Of a stretch of DNA of 64,000 nucleotides, positions 1 through 8,618 are shown piece after piece. A program made the position numbers and the translations under genes. The first letter of the stretch is position 1. Each line of letters opens with the position of its first letter. The notes under the pieces are model-generated. The model saw only the letters and a program-made list of their open reading frames with translations, searched no databases and had not been told where the DNA came from. Source of the DNA: Mariniflexile fucanivorans (GTDB taxonomy: Bacteria > Bacteroidota > Bacteroidia > Flavobacteriales > Flavobacteriaceae); the NCBI RefSeq assembly GCF_004341235.1, contig NZ_SLUP01000001.1, forward strand, positions 124,001 through 188,000, read 5' to 3'.

Positions 1-1
1 C

Positions 2-931
2 GAAGCAAAACTAGATATTATAAAAGCGGCTTACTTATTTGACAAAAACACAGAATTGAACTTTGATGCTTATGAAAAGAAAATTCAATCTATTTTAAAA
101 AAACACGTAAAACGCGACTCTTATTTTAAAATTAAATCTGGGATATTTGGAACCAAACAAGATATTGACGCTGCATTCTTCGATTCAGAAAAAACAGAAA
201 AACCGAACGAAACTGATGCTTTTATTGAAGAAAAAAAGAAGGAAGAACAAGATAGAAAAAACAACTTTTCAAAATACAAAAAAAGCGATATTTCAAATCT
301 ACAACGCAACAGTTTCACTTTTGAAGATAGCGACTTAAACTTTTTAGAAAAATCAAACAGATATAATTTTAAACTGGAAGACTACAGTTACTTAAACGAT
401 GATTTTGTTTACAAAATAAGCTTTAACCCTAAAAGAAGTGAGGATTATAAAGGTATTATATACATTAACACAGCCGATTTTGCGATATTAAGAGTTGACT
501 ACCAAAATACAAAAGACTTAAAAAACTTCAACCTTCTAGGTGTTTCGTATAAAGCCTTTCTAAAAAAAGGAACTTTGATATATAACAAAAATTCAAAAAA
601 TAAATATTCGCTTAAATATGTTGAAGAAGAAACTGCAAATAAATTTGGATTTAAAAGACCTTTAAAAATTATTGAGAAGAACAAACACACCAAAGGAAGA
701 AGGAAACAAAACGAATTAACTGCCGACCTCCATTTTATTCTATACAATAGTGAAAAGAAAGAAATGATTGTTTTTGAAAATGAAACAATTTCTGAAAGTA
801 CGTTTTTAAATTTTGAAGAAAAACCTAATATTACACCAGTATCATTATCAAAATACGATGCAGATTTTTGGAAAGGAGAAACTATTATAGAACCCAATGA
901 AGCTATAAAAGCATTTAAAAGTTTGGAATAA
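2..931 (+). CDS. C-terminal part of a carboxypeptidase-like regulatory-domain protein (5' end outside window)
   Basis: The reading frame is open to the first base of the window, so the gene starts upstream and about 309 residues are visible. The visible part is lysine- and glutamate-rich for about 100 residues. It then becomes a beta-rich domain with a YKGIIYINTADFAILRVDY stretch, which resembles the exported carboxypeptidase-like/DUF5686-type proteins of Flavobacteria that describe 'progress of an outer-membrane assembly-like domain'. No signal peptide can be judged because the N-terminus is missing. The family name is inferred from this one motif and the general texture. An unrelated exported protein is possible. 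Confidence 0.55.
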   Translation, partial: EAKLDIIKAAYLFDKNTELNFDAYEKKIQSILKKHVKRDSYFKIKSGIFGTKQDIDAAFFDSEKTEKPNETDAFIEEKKKEEQDRKNNFSKYKKSDISNLQRNSFTFEDSDLNFLEKSNRYNFKLEDYSYLNDDFVYKISFNPKRSEDYKGIIYINTADFAILRVDYQNTKDLKNFNLLGVSYKAFLKKGTLIYNKNSKNKYSLKYVEEETANKFGFKRPLKIIEKNKHTKGRRKQNELTADLHFILYNSEKKEMIVFENETISESTFLNFEEKPNITPVSLSKYDADFWKGETIIEPNEAIKAFKSLE

Positions 932-1000
932 CACTTTTAAAACCATTGGGAATAATCCACTATTTTTATTATGAAACGCCTTTGTTATATAAAATTTTGT

Positions 1001-1732
1001 TTAATCTTTATTTCGGCCTTTTTCATTTGGATATAAACTAGGCAAAACATCACTTTGATGAAATACTTTGGTATCAACATCCATAATTGATATTTTTCCT
1101 TTAAAAGCGGCACCGGTATCAACGTTCCAAACATTAAAAGCTTGCATAGGCACGCCACAATTAAAGTTGGTGGTGGGTGTATGCCCAATATAAATTTCTT
1201 TATAATGCGTTAAACGTTTTGGGAAAAACTGGGAGCCTTCTTCTATGCTTTTATCCATGGTTAAAGCCATTTCCCAAAGGGTTCTATCAAAATAAAAAGA
1301 TTGATTAAATATTTCTTTTTCTACACCATGCATCGAGGTAAAACCTGCATGAACAAACAATCGGTTTTCATTATCAATATGGTATAAAGGCATATTTTTA
1401 AAAAACTCTAAATGCTCTTTTTTTTCTTCTTCAGAAAAACCTGCATAACTTTCCATGGTTTCCTTGCCTCCGTGCATGTACCAAGTAAGATCTACATGCC
1501 CAGATTCTAACCAATTTTCACACCAAACGTCGTGATTTCCTTTTATAAAAACACAATTAATTTTATCTGAAAGTTGCATTAAAAAAGCGACTACTTGTGC
1601 AGCTTCACTCCATCCATCCACATAATCGCCCACAAAAACAAGCGTATCACCCTCTTTAACTTCCACTTTATTTAACACCTGTATCAAGGCTTTTAAACCT
1701 CCATGAATATCACCAACAACATATACGCTCAT
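1001..1732 (-). CDS. Serine/threonine-type metallophosphoesterase
   Basis: This is a 243-residue cytoplasmic calcineurin-like phosphoesterase. The metal-binding motifs appear in order: GDIHG at residues 7-11, GDYVDG at 35-40, GNHD at 65-68, VHAG with His128, and GHTPT at 183-187. This is the arrangement of bacterial PPP-family protein phosphatases and of diadenosine tetraphosphatases, and the true substrate cannot be told apart from sequence alone. The length is normal for the family. It is a single gene, with an unrelated lipoprotein gene upstream on the same strand about 80 bp away. Confidence 0.9.
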   Translation of the reverse strand: MSVYVVGDIHGGLKALIQVLNKVEVKEGDTLVFVGDYVDGWSEAAQVVAFLMQLSDKINCVFIKGNHDVWCENWLESGHVDLTWYMHGGKETMESYAGFSEEEKKEHLEFFKNMPLYHIDNENRLFVHAGFTSMHGVEKEIFNQSFYFDRTLWEMALTMDKSIEEGSQFFPKRLTHYKEIYIGHTPTTNFNCGVPMQAFNVWNVDTGAAFKGKISIMDVDTKVFHQSDVLPSLYPNEKGRNKD

Positions 1733-1813
1733 AAATTAAATAGTTTAATACAAAACTAAAAGATTATTATTAAAAATAGAAACGATGAAGTTTAACTTTA
1801 TATTAAAACTTAT

Positions 1814-2818
1814 TTAACGCGAATATTGCGCTTTAACCAAAGCTTCAACCGGTTTGTTTTGTGGTGTAAACCTACTGTCGTTTTCTCCACCAGCTTCATT
1901 ATGGTTGTGAAACCATTTCCATAAAAAACCACCAGCAAACCAGTCTTCATCCCAAAACTCTTCAAAAATCACCTGCATCGTGTTTGTTTGTGCTTCCATA
2001 TTAACTGTATTCATATCCCGGTCGCTTCGCCAAGGTTCTTTGCCTGCATAATCGACACTTCTATAACCAAACTCCGTAAACAAAATAGGCTTATTATACT
2101 TTTCTGAAAATGTTTTTATCTTAGGTTTGTGATTTAACCAACCGCTTCTACAAGCTTCAACCGTTGGTGTTTTTTCATTACTAATAGGAAAATATGCATC
2201 AATCCCTATATAATCTAATTGCTCCCAAAAAGGAGACCTGTTGTATTCATTCCAATTGGCGGCGTATGTTAATTTACCATTATAAACCTTTCTAATTTCA
2301 ACAATAAGTTGTTTCCAATACTCTGGACGGTTATCAATAAAACTTTCTAATTCGGTACCAATGCAAAAAATTTCGGCATCAAGTGTTTCGGCCAATTCAG
2401 CATACATTAATATAAAATTGGAATACGATTCTTCTAAAATCAACCAATCTGCTTCCGAAGTCATTTTTATACCTCCCGTAAACACGCCTCTACTCACCCA
2501 AATTTGAGGCTTTATCATCACTTTAATTTGGTGTTGTTTTAAGTTTTCTACATATTGCTTAACACCCTCTTTTCTCTCACCAAACCATTGCCTTTCTGTG
2601 TTAAACCTAATGTTGGGATGCATTAATTCCCTAATAAACCCGAAAGGCATAATAGCAGCGTAATTAGCATGAATATTAAGAAGTGGTTTTATATGTGTAT
2701 CGTTTATGGTGTCTCTAGAGGCCACAAAACTCACCCCGTTTATTTTTTCCGATTTTGTTGATTTTATAGCACAAGAACTTACTAGAAAAAACAAACACAT
2801 TTTAAAAATAAATCTCAT
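1814..2818 (-). CDS. Lipoprotein glycoside hydrolase, GH113-like
   Basis: The 334-residue protein begins with a short hydrophobic signal and a lipobox (FLVSSC, Cys16), so it is probably anchored in the envelope. The body looks like a TIM-barrel glycosidase of the GH113 (beta-mannanase-like) type. There is a GTELE motif with Glu156/Glu158 near the expected acid/base position and a TEFGY motif with Glu249 near the expected nucleophile position, with a YIGIDAYFP strand between them. The substrate is unproven, since flavobacterial relatives are usually annotated only as glycoside hydrolases. It is divergent to the FAD oxidoreductase gene across an 87-bp gap. Confidence 0.8.
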   Translation of the reverse strand: MRFIFKMCLFFLVSSCAIKSTKSEKINGVSFVASRDTINDTHIKPLLNIHANYAAIMPFGFIRELMHPNIRFNTERQWFGERKEGVKQYVENLKQHQIKVMIKPQIWVSRGVFTGGIKMTSEADWLILEESYSNFILMYAELAETLDAEIFCIGTELESFIDNRPEYWKQLIVEIRKVYNGKLTYAANWNEYNRSPFWEQLDYIGIDAYFPISNEKTPTVEACRSGWLNHKPKIKTFSEKYNKPILFTEFGYRSVDYAGKEPWRSDRDMNTVNMEAQTNTMQVIFEEFWDEDWFAGGFLWKWFHNHNEAGGENDSRFTPQNKPVEALVKAQYSR

Positions 2819-2905
2819 AGCTCATATTTAATCTTTAAATTTAAACAAATCTTTTTAAGGTTTCAGCAGAAGCTTCGACCTAATAAAAAAACGAGACCAC
2901 CATTT

Positions 2906-4240
2906 ATGGAGCATATAGTTATTATTGGCAACGGCATTTCTGGTGTTACAGCTGCAAGACATATTAGAAAACTTTCAGATACTGAAACTAGTTCAGCACA
3001 GGCTAAAAAAATCACCATTATTTCTGCCGAAACCGATTATTTTTTCTCGCGCACCGCTTTGATGTATGTCTATATGGGCCATATGAAATTTGAACACACG
3101 CAACCGTATGAAAATTGGTTTTGGGAGAAAAATAACATCGACCTCAAAAAAGGCTATGTAAGAACAATAGACACACATTCAAAAACACTTCATTTTGTGG
3201 ATGGTGATACATTGACTTACGGTAAACTCATTATTGCCACAGGGAGCAAACCTAATAAATTTGGTTGGCCCGGTCAAGATTTAAAGGGTGTTATGGGCAT
3301 GTACCACAAACAAGATTTAGAAAATTTAGAACTTCATGCGCCCAATAATAAATTATGTAAACGTGCCGTAATTGTTGGTGGTGGCTTGATAGGTATTGAA
3401 TTTGCTGAAATGTTAAATTCTAGAAACATTCCTGTTACTTTTTTAGTACGAGAATCCAGTTTTTGGAACGGTGTATTACCAGATGGTGAAAGTGAAATGA
3501 TTAACAGACATATTAAAAACCATCATATCGATTTACGCTTATCAACCAATTTAAAAGAAATTATTTCTGATGAAAACGGTAACGTAAAGTCGGTTATAAT
3601 TGAAGAAACGGGTGAAGAAATTCTATGCGATGTTGTTGGTTTAACCGCTGGCGTCACCCCTAATATTGATTTTCTTAAAGATTCTGGAATTGAAACTGAT
3701 AGAGGCGTTAAAGTGAATCGATTTTTAGAAACCAACATACCAGATATTTATGCCATTGGTGATTGTGCCGAACAACACGAAGCGATTGGAAAAAGAAGAG
3801 CTATTGAAGCCGTTTGGTACACAGGCAGAATGATGGGCGAAACGATAGCGCAAACTATTTGTGGAAATCGTATGGCTTATAAACCTGGACATTGGTTTAA
3901 TTCTGCCAAATTTTTAGACATTGAATATCAAACTTATGGACGGGTTCATAGCACAAAAAACAAACCAGATTACGAACAGCATTTTCATTGGAAACATGAC
4001 GACGACACCAAATGCATCACAGTTGCTTTTGATAAAAATACCAACACATTTTTAGGCATTAACACCTTCGGAATCCGTATGAAACATGAAACCTTTGATA
4101 GATGGCTCACCGAAAAACGAGATATTGATTATATTATAAATCATTTAGCTGAAGCTAATTTTGACCCTGAATTTTACAAAAAACACGAACAAGATATATT
4201 AGCAACTTATACAAATCAATTCAAATCAGCAAAAGCATGA
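2906..4240 (+). CDS. FAD-dependent pyridine nucleotide-disulfide-type oxidoreductase
   Basis: This is a 444-residue flavoprotein with two Rossmann folds. An N-terminal FAD dinucleotide motif GNGISG lies at residues 8-13, ATGSKP follows at 111-116, a NAD(P)-binding VGGGLIG lies around 157-163, and the FAD-closing motif YAIGDCAE at 282-289. No CxxxxC redox disulfide is seen, so it is more like nitrite-reductase-type or NADH:acceptor reductases than a disulfide reductase. Its stop overlaps the start of the next gene (ATGA), so the two are translationally coupled. The partner is a 4Fe-4S membrane protein, which suggests electrons pass from NAD(P)H through FAD to an iron-sulfur membrane carrier. 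That pathway is an inference. Confidence 0.85.
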   Translation: MEHIVIIGNGISGVTAARHIRKLSDTETSSAQAKKITIISAETDYFFSRTALMYVYMGHMKFEHTQPYENWFWEKNNIDLKKGYVRTIDTHSKTLHFVDGDTLTYGKLIIATGSKPNKFGWPGQDLKGVMGMYHKQDLENLELHAPNNKLCKRAVIVGGGLIGIEFAEMLNSRNIPVTFLVRESSFWNGVLPDGESEMINRHIKNHHIDLRLSTNLKEIISDENGNVKSVIIEETGEEILCDVVGLTAGVTPNIDFLKDSGIETDRGVKVNRFLETNIPDIYAIGDCAEQHEAIGKRRAIEAVWYTGRMMGETIAQTICGNRMAYKPGHWFNSAKFLDIEYQTYGRVHSTKNKPDYEQHFHWKHDDDTKCITVAFDKNTNTFLGINTFGIRMKHETFDRWLTEKRDIDYIINHLAEANFDPEFYKKHEQDILATYTNQFKSAKA

Positions 4241-5838
4241 GTAATAAATTAAACGAAAGCATGTCTTTAGCGAAGCCAGAAGCTAATAATCTATCTTTAA
4301 AACAAAAAATAGCAGTAACCATTGGGCTTATAGGTCTCCTTATATTTGCATTGGCTATTTTCAATACCAATTTTCCTAATAAAACACTATTCTTATCACT
4401 TTCCATTGGCGCTATTTCTTTAGGAACTATCTTGTTTGCTAACGATGCTTACCTAACAAAAATGGAAGGCATTAAAAACGATGGTGTTTGGTTTAAATCC
4501 ATATCATCACGAGGTGTTTTAGCTTGGGCAACTGGCATTTTGCTTACTGGCTTTTACATTATTCTTTATTTTTTTCCACAGTATTTAGGGCAAACACCAA
4601 GCGGAGAACCTAACACAGGATTAATTTCATTATTCGACCCACTAAGTAAATTATTAAACGGAAATCCAGCAAGCCAATGGTTTGTTTATGGCACCTTATA
4701 CACGGTAGCCATTTTGGTATTTGGTTATAAATTCATGTTGAAGTATAGACACAACCGCTATGAACAATTACGAACCGCTTCGGTTATGTTTTTCCAATTG
4801 GGTTTTGCGTTTCTTATTCCCGAGTTTATGTCGCGACTTAATGCGAGTCCCGATTATAATTTACCTTATTACGATTTAAAAAGCATGTGGCCATTAAACT
4901 ATTATTTATTTGATAGTTGGTCTGTAAATGGGTTGCTATCATCTGGCGTCCTTGGTTTTTTAATGCTGATGTTTGGCATCATTTCCATATTTGTTATATC
5001 TCCTTTTTTGACTTACAAATACGGAAAACGTTGGTACTGCTCATGGGTTTGTGGTTGCGGTGCTTTAGCCGAAACTGCTGGTGATTCTTTCCGACACCTT
5101 AGTAGCAAAAAACTATCTGCATGGAAATTAGAACGCTGGTTAATACATACGGTTTTGGTGTTTTCGGTATTAATGACGACGGCCGTTATTTACACTTTTT
5201 TAGGAAGCGACCCTAATAAATTTTGGTTAACACGCAGTGCCTTTTTATTAGGCGTTGGCATTTTACTAACCCTTGTTTTTTCAATGACCATGATTTTTAA
5301 AAGACATGAACTTGGTAAAGATGCGCGTTATGGTGCCATCGGTTATTTTGTGGTTATTGCTGTACTTTTTATCATGCATTATACGGGAACATCAGATAAA
5401 ATCTTCCTTATTAAAGCGAGCCATTTACGCTCTGCATACGGTTTATATATTGGCTCCATTTTTTCTGGAGTTATTGGAACGGGCTTCTACCCTATTTTGG
5501 GCAACCGTGTTTGGTGCCGTTTTGGTTGCCCTATGGCTGCTATTTTAGGGTTTCAACAACGTATGTTTTCTAAATTTAGAATCACTACCAATGGAGGTCA
5601 GTGTATTTCTTGTGGCAACTGTTCCACCTATTGTGAAATGGGCATTGATGTGCGTGCTTATGCTCAAAAAGGAGAAAATATAGTACGTTCCAGCTGTGTT
5701 GGTTGCGGCATCTGTTCTGCTGTTTGCCCGCGAGGTGTTTTAAAATTAGAGAACGATTCTATGAAAGGACGCACCAATGCTAATGAAATTCTTCTAGGAA
5801 ATGATGTTGATTTAATGGACTTAATCAACAAAAATTAA
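4237..5838 (+). CDS. NapH/CcoG-like polytopic membrane protein with two 4Fe-4S clusters
   Basis: The 533-residue protein has several hydrophobic helices: two early, then a group around residues 140-260, then more up to about 430. Two loop cysteine motifs are typical of NapH/CcoG-type proteins (CSWVCGCG near 268 and CRFGCP near 430). A cytoplasmic ferredoxin-like tail has two clusters, C-x2-C-x2-C-x3-C near 453 and C-x2-C-x2-C-x3-CP near 486. It overlaps the FAD oxidoreductase gene by 4 bp and probably acts as its membrane-bound electron partner. No cytochrome oxidase or nitrate reductase genes are nearby, so a specific role is not assigned. Confidence 0.8.
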   Translation: MSNKLNESMSLAKPEANNLSLKQKIAVTIGLIGLLIFALAIFNTNFPNKTLFLSLSIGAISLGTILFANDAYLTKMEGIKNDGVWFKSISSRGVLAWATGILLTGFYIILYFFPQYLGQTPSGEPNTGLISLFDPLSKLLNGNPASQWFVYGTLYTVAILVFGYKFMLKYRHNRYEQLRTASVMFFQLGFAFLIPEFMSRLNASPDYNLPYYDLKSMWPLNYYLFDSWSVNGLLSSGVLGFLMLMFGIISIFVISPFLTYKYGKRWYCSWVCGCGALAETAGDSFRHLSSKKLSAWKLERWLIHTVLVFSVLMTTAVIYTFLGSDPNKFWLTRSAFLLGVGILLTLVFSMTMIFKRHELGKDARYGAIGYFVVIAVLFIMHYTGTSDKIFLIKASHLRSAYGLYIGSIFSGVIGTGFYPILGNRVWCRFGCPMAAILGFQQRMFSKFRITTNGGQCISCGNCSTYCEMGIDVRAYAQKGENIVRSSCVGCGICSAVCPRGVLKLENDSMKGRTNANEILLGNDVDLMDLINKN

Positions 5839-5885
5839 TTTAACTAAATTATAACATTTTTTTTATCAACTAAACAAAAGTATTG

Positions 5886-5893
5886 TACTTTTG
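5886..5893 (+). promoter_or_regulatory. Bacteroidota -7 box (TACTTTTG)
   Basis: TACTTTTG fits the TAnnTTTG consensus of the Bacteroidota housekeeping sigma factor exactly. It lies 21 nt before the start codon of the first glycosyltransferase gene. The -33 region is T-rich (TTTTTTTT around 5857-5864) and lacks a clear TTTG. A short leader of about 15 nt is predicted. Assignment is by consensus only. Confidence 0.6.
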
Positions 5894-5914
5894 CTCACTG
5901 AAAGTTAATTATTT

Positions 5915-6607
5915 ATGCACAAAATAAAAGTAATTATTCCTGCTTATAACGAAGCAGATTCTATTACCCATGTGATAAATGATATACCTAAAGTTGTAAG
6001 TGAAATTATTGTTGTTAACAACAATTCCACCGACAAAACTGAAGAAAACGCCATAAAAGCAGGAGCAACTGTTTTAACCGAAAAAAAAAGAGGCTACGGA
6101 AACGCCTGCCTAAAGGGGTTAGAATACATTGCCAATCAACCCGAAGAACCAAATATTATTGTATTTTTGGACGGCGATTATAGCGATTATCCAGAAGAAT
6201 TAACAAAAATTGTAGCACCAATTATCGAAAAGGATATCGATTTTGTTATTGGAGCTCGTGTAAAAAGTTTAAGAGAAGCTGGTTCTATGACAATGCCTCA
6301 AATTTTCGGAAATTGGTTAGCAACCACTTTAATGAAACTTTTTTTTAGTGCAACATTTACCGATTTAGGCCCTTTTAGAGCCATAAAATACGATAAATTG
6401 TTGATGCTAAATATGATTGACAAAACCTATGGTTGGACTGTAGAGATGCAACTAAAAGTTTTAAAACAAAAATTAACATATATAGAAGTGCCCGTAAATT
6501 ACAGAAATAGAATTGGTATCTCAAAAGTATCAGGAACCATAAAAGGTGCTATATTTGCCGGCGTTAAAATCTTAAGTTGGATTTTTAAATACAGTATTAA
6601 AAAATGA
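5915..6607 (+). CDS. Family-2 glycosyltransferase, dolichyl-phosphate-sugar synthase type
   Basis: This 230-residue cytosolic or membrane-surface GT-A enzyme carries the family-2 hallmarks PAYNEAD near the N-terminus, VNNNSTDKT, and the metal-binding FLDGDYSDYPEEL around residue 88. It resembles polyprenyl-phosphate glucosyl/mannosyl synthases and lacks transmembrane helices. It overlaps the next glycosyltransferase by 4 bp, so the pair is one operon from the promoter at 5886. Probably one enzyme charges a lipid carrier and the other polymerises or transfers sugar, but no donor or acceptor can be named. Confidence 0.85.
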   Translation: MHKIKVIIPAYNEADSITHVINDIPKVVSEIIVVNNNSTDKTEENAIKAGATVLTEKKRGYGNACLKGLEYIANQPEEPNIIVFLDGDYSDYPEELTKIVAPIIEKDIDFVIGARVKSLREAGSMTMPQIFGNWLATTLMKLFFSATFTDLGPFRAIKYDKLLMLNMIDKTYGWTVEMQLKVLKQKLTYIEVPVNYRNRIGISKVSGTIKGAIFAGVKILSWIFKYSIKK

Positions 6608-8094
6608 TTATAGAAACCACCATTATCATTATCTACACTATTTCGCTTTTGCTTATTTTCATGTATGCATTGGCTCAATTAAATTTATTATTGAATTATC
6701 TGTCAGCTAAAAAAAAGGTAGATAACTCTCCTAAATTCGATTTTTCAAACCCAGAAGAAATTCCTTTTGTTACCATCCAACTTCCTGTTTATAACGAAAT
6801 GTACGTTATGGAGCGTCTATTGGATAACATTGCACAAATTGATTACCCACGTGAAAAACTGGAAATTCAAGTGCTGGACGATTCTACCGATGAAACCGTG
6901 GAAACTACCCGTGCCCATGTTGAAAAATTAGCTGCGACAGGTTTAGATATTAAACATATTACTAGAATAGATAGAACCGGTTTTAAAGCAGGCGCACTTA
7001 AAGAAGGTTTGGTGGTTGCAAAGGGCGAATTCATTGCCATTTTCGATTCAGATTTCCTTCCTCAAACAGATTGGCTATACCGTACCGTTCCTTATTTTAA
7101 AGATGAAAAAATTGGCGTAGTTCAAACACGTTGGGGGCATTTAAACCGCAACTATTCTATACTTACAAAAATACAAGCATTTGCTTTAGATGCACATTTT
7201 ACTCTGGAACAAGTAGGCAGAAATAGCAAAGGACACTTCATTAACTTTAATGGTACCGCAGGCCTTTGGCGAAAAACCTGTATTTATGATGCTGGAAACT
7301 GGGAAGGTGATACCCTAACCGAAGATTTAGATTTAAGCTACCGTGCCCAACTTAAAAACTGGAAATTCAAATATTTAGAAGATGTTGAAACGCCTGCCGA
7401 ATTACCAATCGTAATTAGTGCTGCACGTTCACAACAATTTAGATGGAATAAAGGAGGCGCCGAAAACTTTAGAAAAATGCTTGGGCGCGTTTTAAAAAGC
7501 GAGAATATTTCAGCTAAAACAAAAATGCATGGTTTACTACATTTACTAAACAGTACCATGTTTTTAAATGTACTTTTAGTAGGGGTGCTTAGCATACCAA
7601 TGCTTTACATAAAAAACGAGTACACACACTTAAAACCATACTTTTATGTAATGAGTTTCTTTGTGGTAAGTTCCATCATATTTTTTGTGTGCTATTGGTT
7701 TATGTACAAAAACATTTATGGCGGCGGGTTTAAAAACTTCATCCGTTATATAGGCATGTTTTTTATATTTTTCTCAATCGCCATGGGCTTTTCATTGCAC
7801 AATTCCATTGCGGTTTTAGAAGGCCATTGGGGTAAGAAAAGTGAATTTGTACGTACACCAAAATTCAACATTAGCTCTTTAAAAGAAGGCTGGAAAAAGA
7901 ATAAATACATTAAAAAATCAATTTCTATACACGTTATTTTCGAAGGCTTACTAATGTTATATTTCGCATTTGGCATGTACAGTGCCTTTATAGTTGGCGA
8001 CCAAGGTGGCGATTTCGGATTGTTTCCTTTCCACTTAATGTTATTCTTAGGGTTTGGTTTTGTATTTGTTAAATCGATAACTTCTAAGGTTTAG
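6604..8094 (+). CDS. Processive family-2 glycosyltransferase, cellulose-synthase-like
   Basis: The 496-residue integral membrane enzyme starts with one transmembrane helix (about 8-30). A GT2 catalytic domain follows with LPVYNE, VLDDSTDET, IFDSD (DxD), TEDLD (the TED catalytic base) and QQFRW (QxxRW) near residue 280. The last 180 residues hold several transmembrane helices. This D, D, D, QxxRW set is that of beta-glycan synthases (cellulose/hyaluronan/mannan type). No PilZ domain or cellulose-synthase B/C partner gene is present, so the polymer is unknown. The 4-bp overlap with the upstream glycosyltransferase indicates joint translation. Confidence 0.85.
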   Translation: MIIETTIIIIYTISLLLIFMYALAQLNLLLNYLSAKKKVDNSPKFDFSNPEEIPFVTIQLPVYNEMYVMERLLDNIAQIDYPREKLEIQVLDDSTDETVETTRAHVEKLAATGLDIKHITRIDRTGFKAGALKEGLVVAKGEFIAIFDSDFLPQTDWLYRTVPYFKDEKIGVVQTRWGHLNRNYSILTKIQAFALDAHFTLEQVGRNSKGHFINFNGTAGLWRKTCIYDAGNWEGDTLTEDLDLSYRAQLKNWKFKYLEDVETPAELPIVISAARSQQFRWNKGGAENFRKMLGRVLKSENISAKTKMHGLLHLLNSTMFLNVLLVGVLSIPMLYIKNEYTHLKPYFYVMSFFVVSSIIFFVCYWFMYKNIYGGGFKNFIRYIGMFFIFFSIAMGFSLHNSIAVLEGHWGKKSEFVRTPKFNISSLKEGWKKNKYIKKSISIHVIFEGLLMLYFAFGMYSAFIVGDQGGDFGLFPFHLMLFLGFGFVFVKSITSKV

Positions 8095-8123
8095 ATTAAC
8101 ATTCAACATCATAAAAATTAATA

Positions 8124-8167
8124 AATCTCAAAACGAACTTTAAATAGTGGTTTTGAGATTTTTTTTA
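8124..8167 (+). terminator. Rho-independent terminator after the glycosyltransferase operon
   Basis: An 11-bp perfect inverted repeat (AATCTCAAAAC and GTTTTGAGATT) with a 15-nt loop is followed by seven T residues, 30 bp after the stop of the second glycosyltransferase. Confidence 0.8.
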
Positions 8168-8274
8168 TGAAATATTTGGGCGTTACCACAAGGGTCGGGC
8201 TTTACGTTACAAGTCCTCGCACCTCCTACGTCGGGCTGTGGGCTTTCCACTGCAATCCCTAACCAAAGGCAGAA
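8168..8274. repeat. REP-like dispersed element with GGGCTTTCCACTGCAATCCC end
   Basis: This GC-richer patch has short inverted pieces such as GTCGGGCTTTACG, CCTCCTACGTCGGGC and GGGCTTTCCACTGCAATCCC. It differs sharply in composition from the AT-rich surroundings. Its complement (GATTGCAGTGGAAAGCCC) shares the core GTGGAAAGC with the structured repeat at 59522-59622. Such blocks are known as dispersed intergenic repeats in Flavobacteriaceae. Family identity is from memory of their appearance only. Confidence 0.5.
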
Positions 8275-8281
8275 ATGTTAT

Positions 8282-8363
8282 GTCATTACGAAGGAGGAAC
8301 GACTGAAGTAATCTGCATGTTGCTTCCTCGTCATTACGAGGGAGGCACGACCGAAGTAATCTG
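8282..8363. repeat. Two tandem copies of a 34-nt repeat
   Basis: Two copies (8282-8315 and 8330-8363) begin GTCATTACGA and end GAAGTAATCTG. They differ at only three of 34 positions and repeat every 48 nt. They look like the 'GTCATTGCGAGGAGG' type of intergenic repeat common in several bacterial phyla. Any open frame through them is incidental. Confidence 0.7.
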
Positions 8364-8369
8364 TTGGTT

Positions 8370-8523
8370 GGTTACCTTGAAAACATTTTTAGCACGCTGG
8401 ATAGAACAAGAAGATAAAGAAGTTATTGAAGGTTATTACAAAAGATATATCTTCGTTGATAGTGAAGAAGCAACTGACAATTTATTTATTAATAAGTACA
8501 GAAATGAATTAATTGGAGAATAG
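8370..8523 (+). pseudogene. Possible 3' remnant of a small gene
   Basis: The frame downstream of the tandem repeats reads LKTFLARWIEQEDKEVIEG and continues to NKYRNELIGE before a TAG. It has protein-like charged composition, but there is no start codon of its own outside the repeat. The repeats may have inserted into or replaced the 5' part of a small gene. The family is unrecognised. It may also be chance. Confidence 0.25.
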
Positions 8524-8590
8524 TTAAAAAAACTTCAGTATGGCTTTGACCTACTTATTGCATACCAAGTTATAATTAATATATACACCA

Positions 8591-8614
8591 TATAGATTCC
8601 TGCCTTCGCAGGAA
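8591..8614 (-). terminator. Hairpin repeat ATTCCTGC...GCAGGAAT downstream of mpl
   Basis: An 8-bp perfect inverted repeat around a 4-nt loop sits a few bases after the mpl stop codon. A near-identical hairpin follows dnaE (59656-59675). No long T-run follows, so it may act as a 3'-end stabiliser or weak terminator rather than a classical terminator. Confidence 0.5.
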
Positions 8615-8618
8615 TAAG

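Noticed and set aside
8275-8360. Coding start within the 34-nt repeats (MLCHYEGG...)
   Set aside because: The residues repeat because the DNA repeats. Both copies are a dispersed non-coding repeat type.
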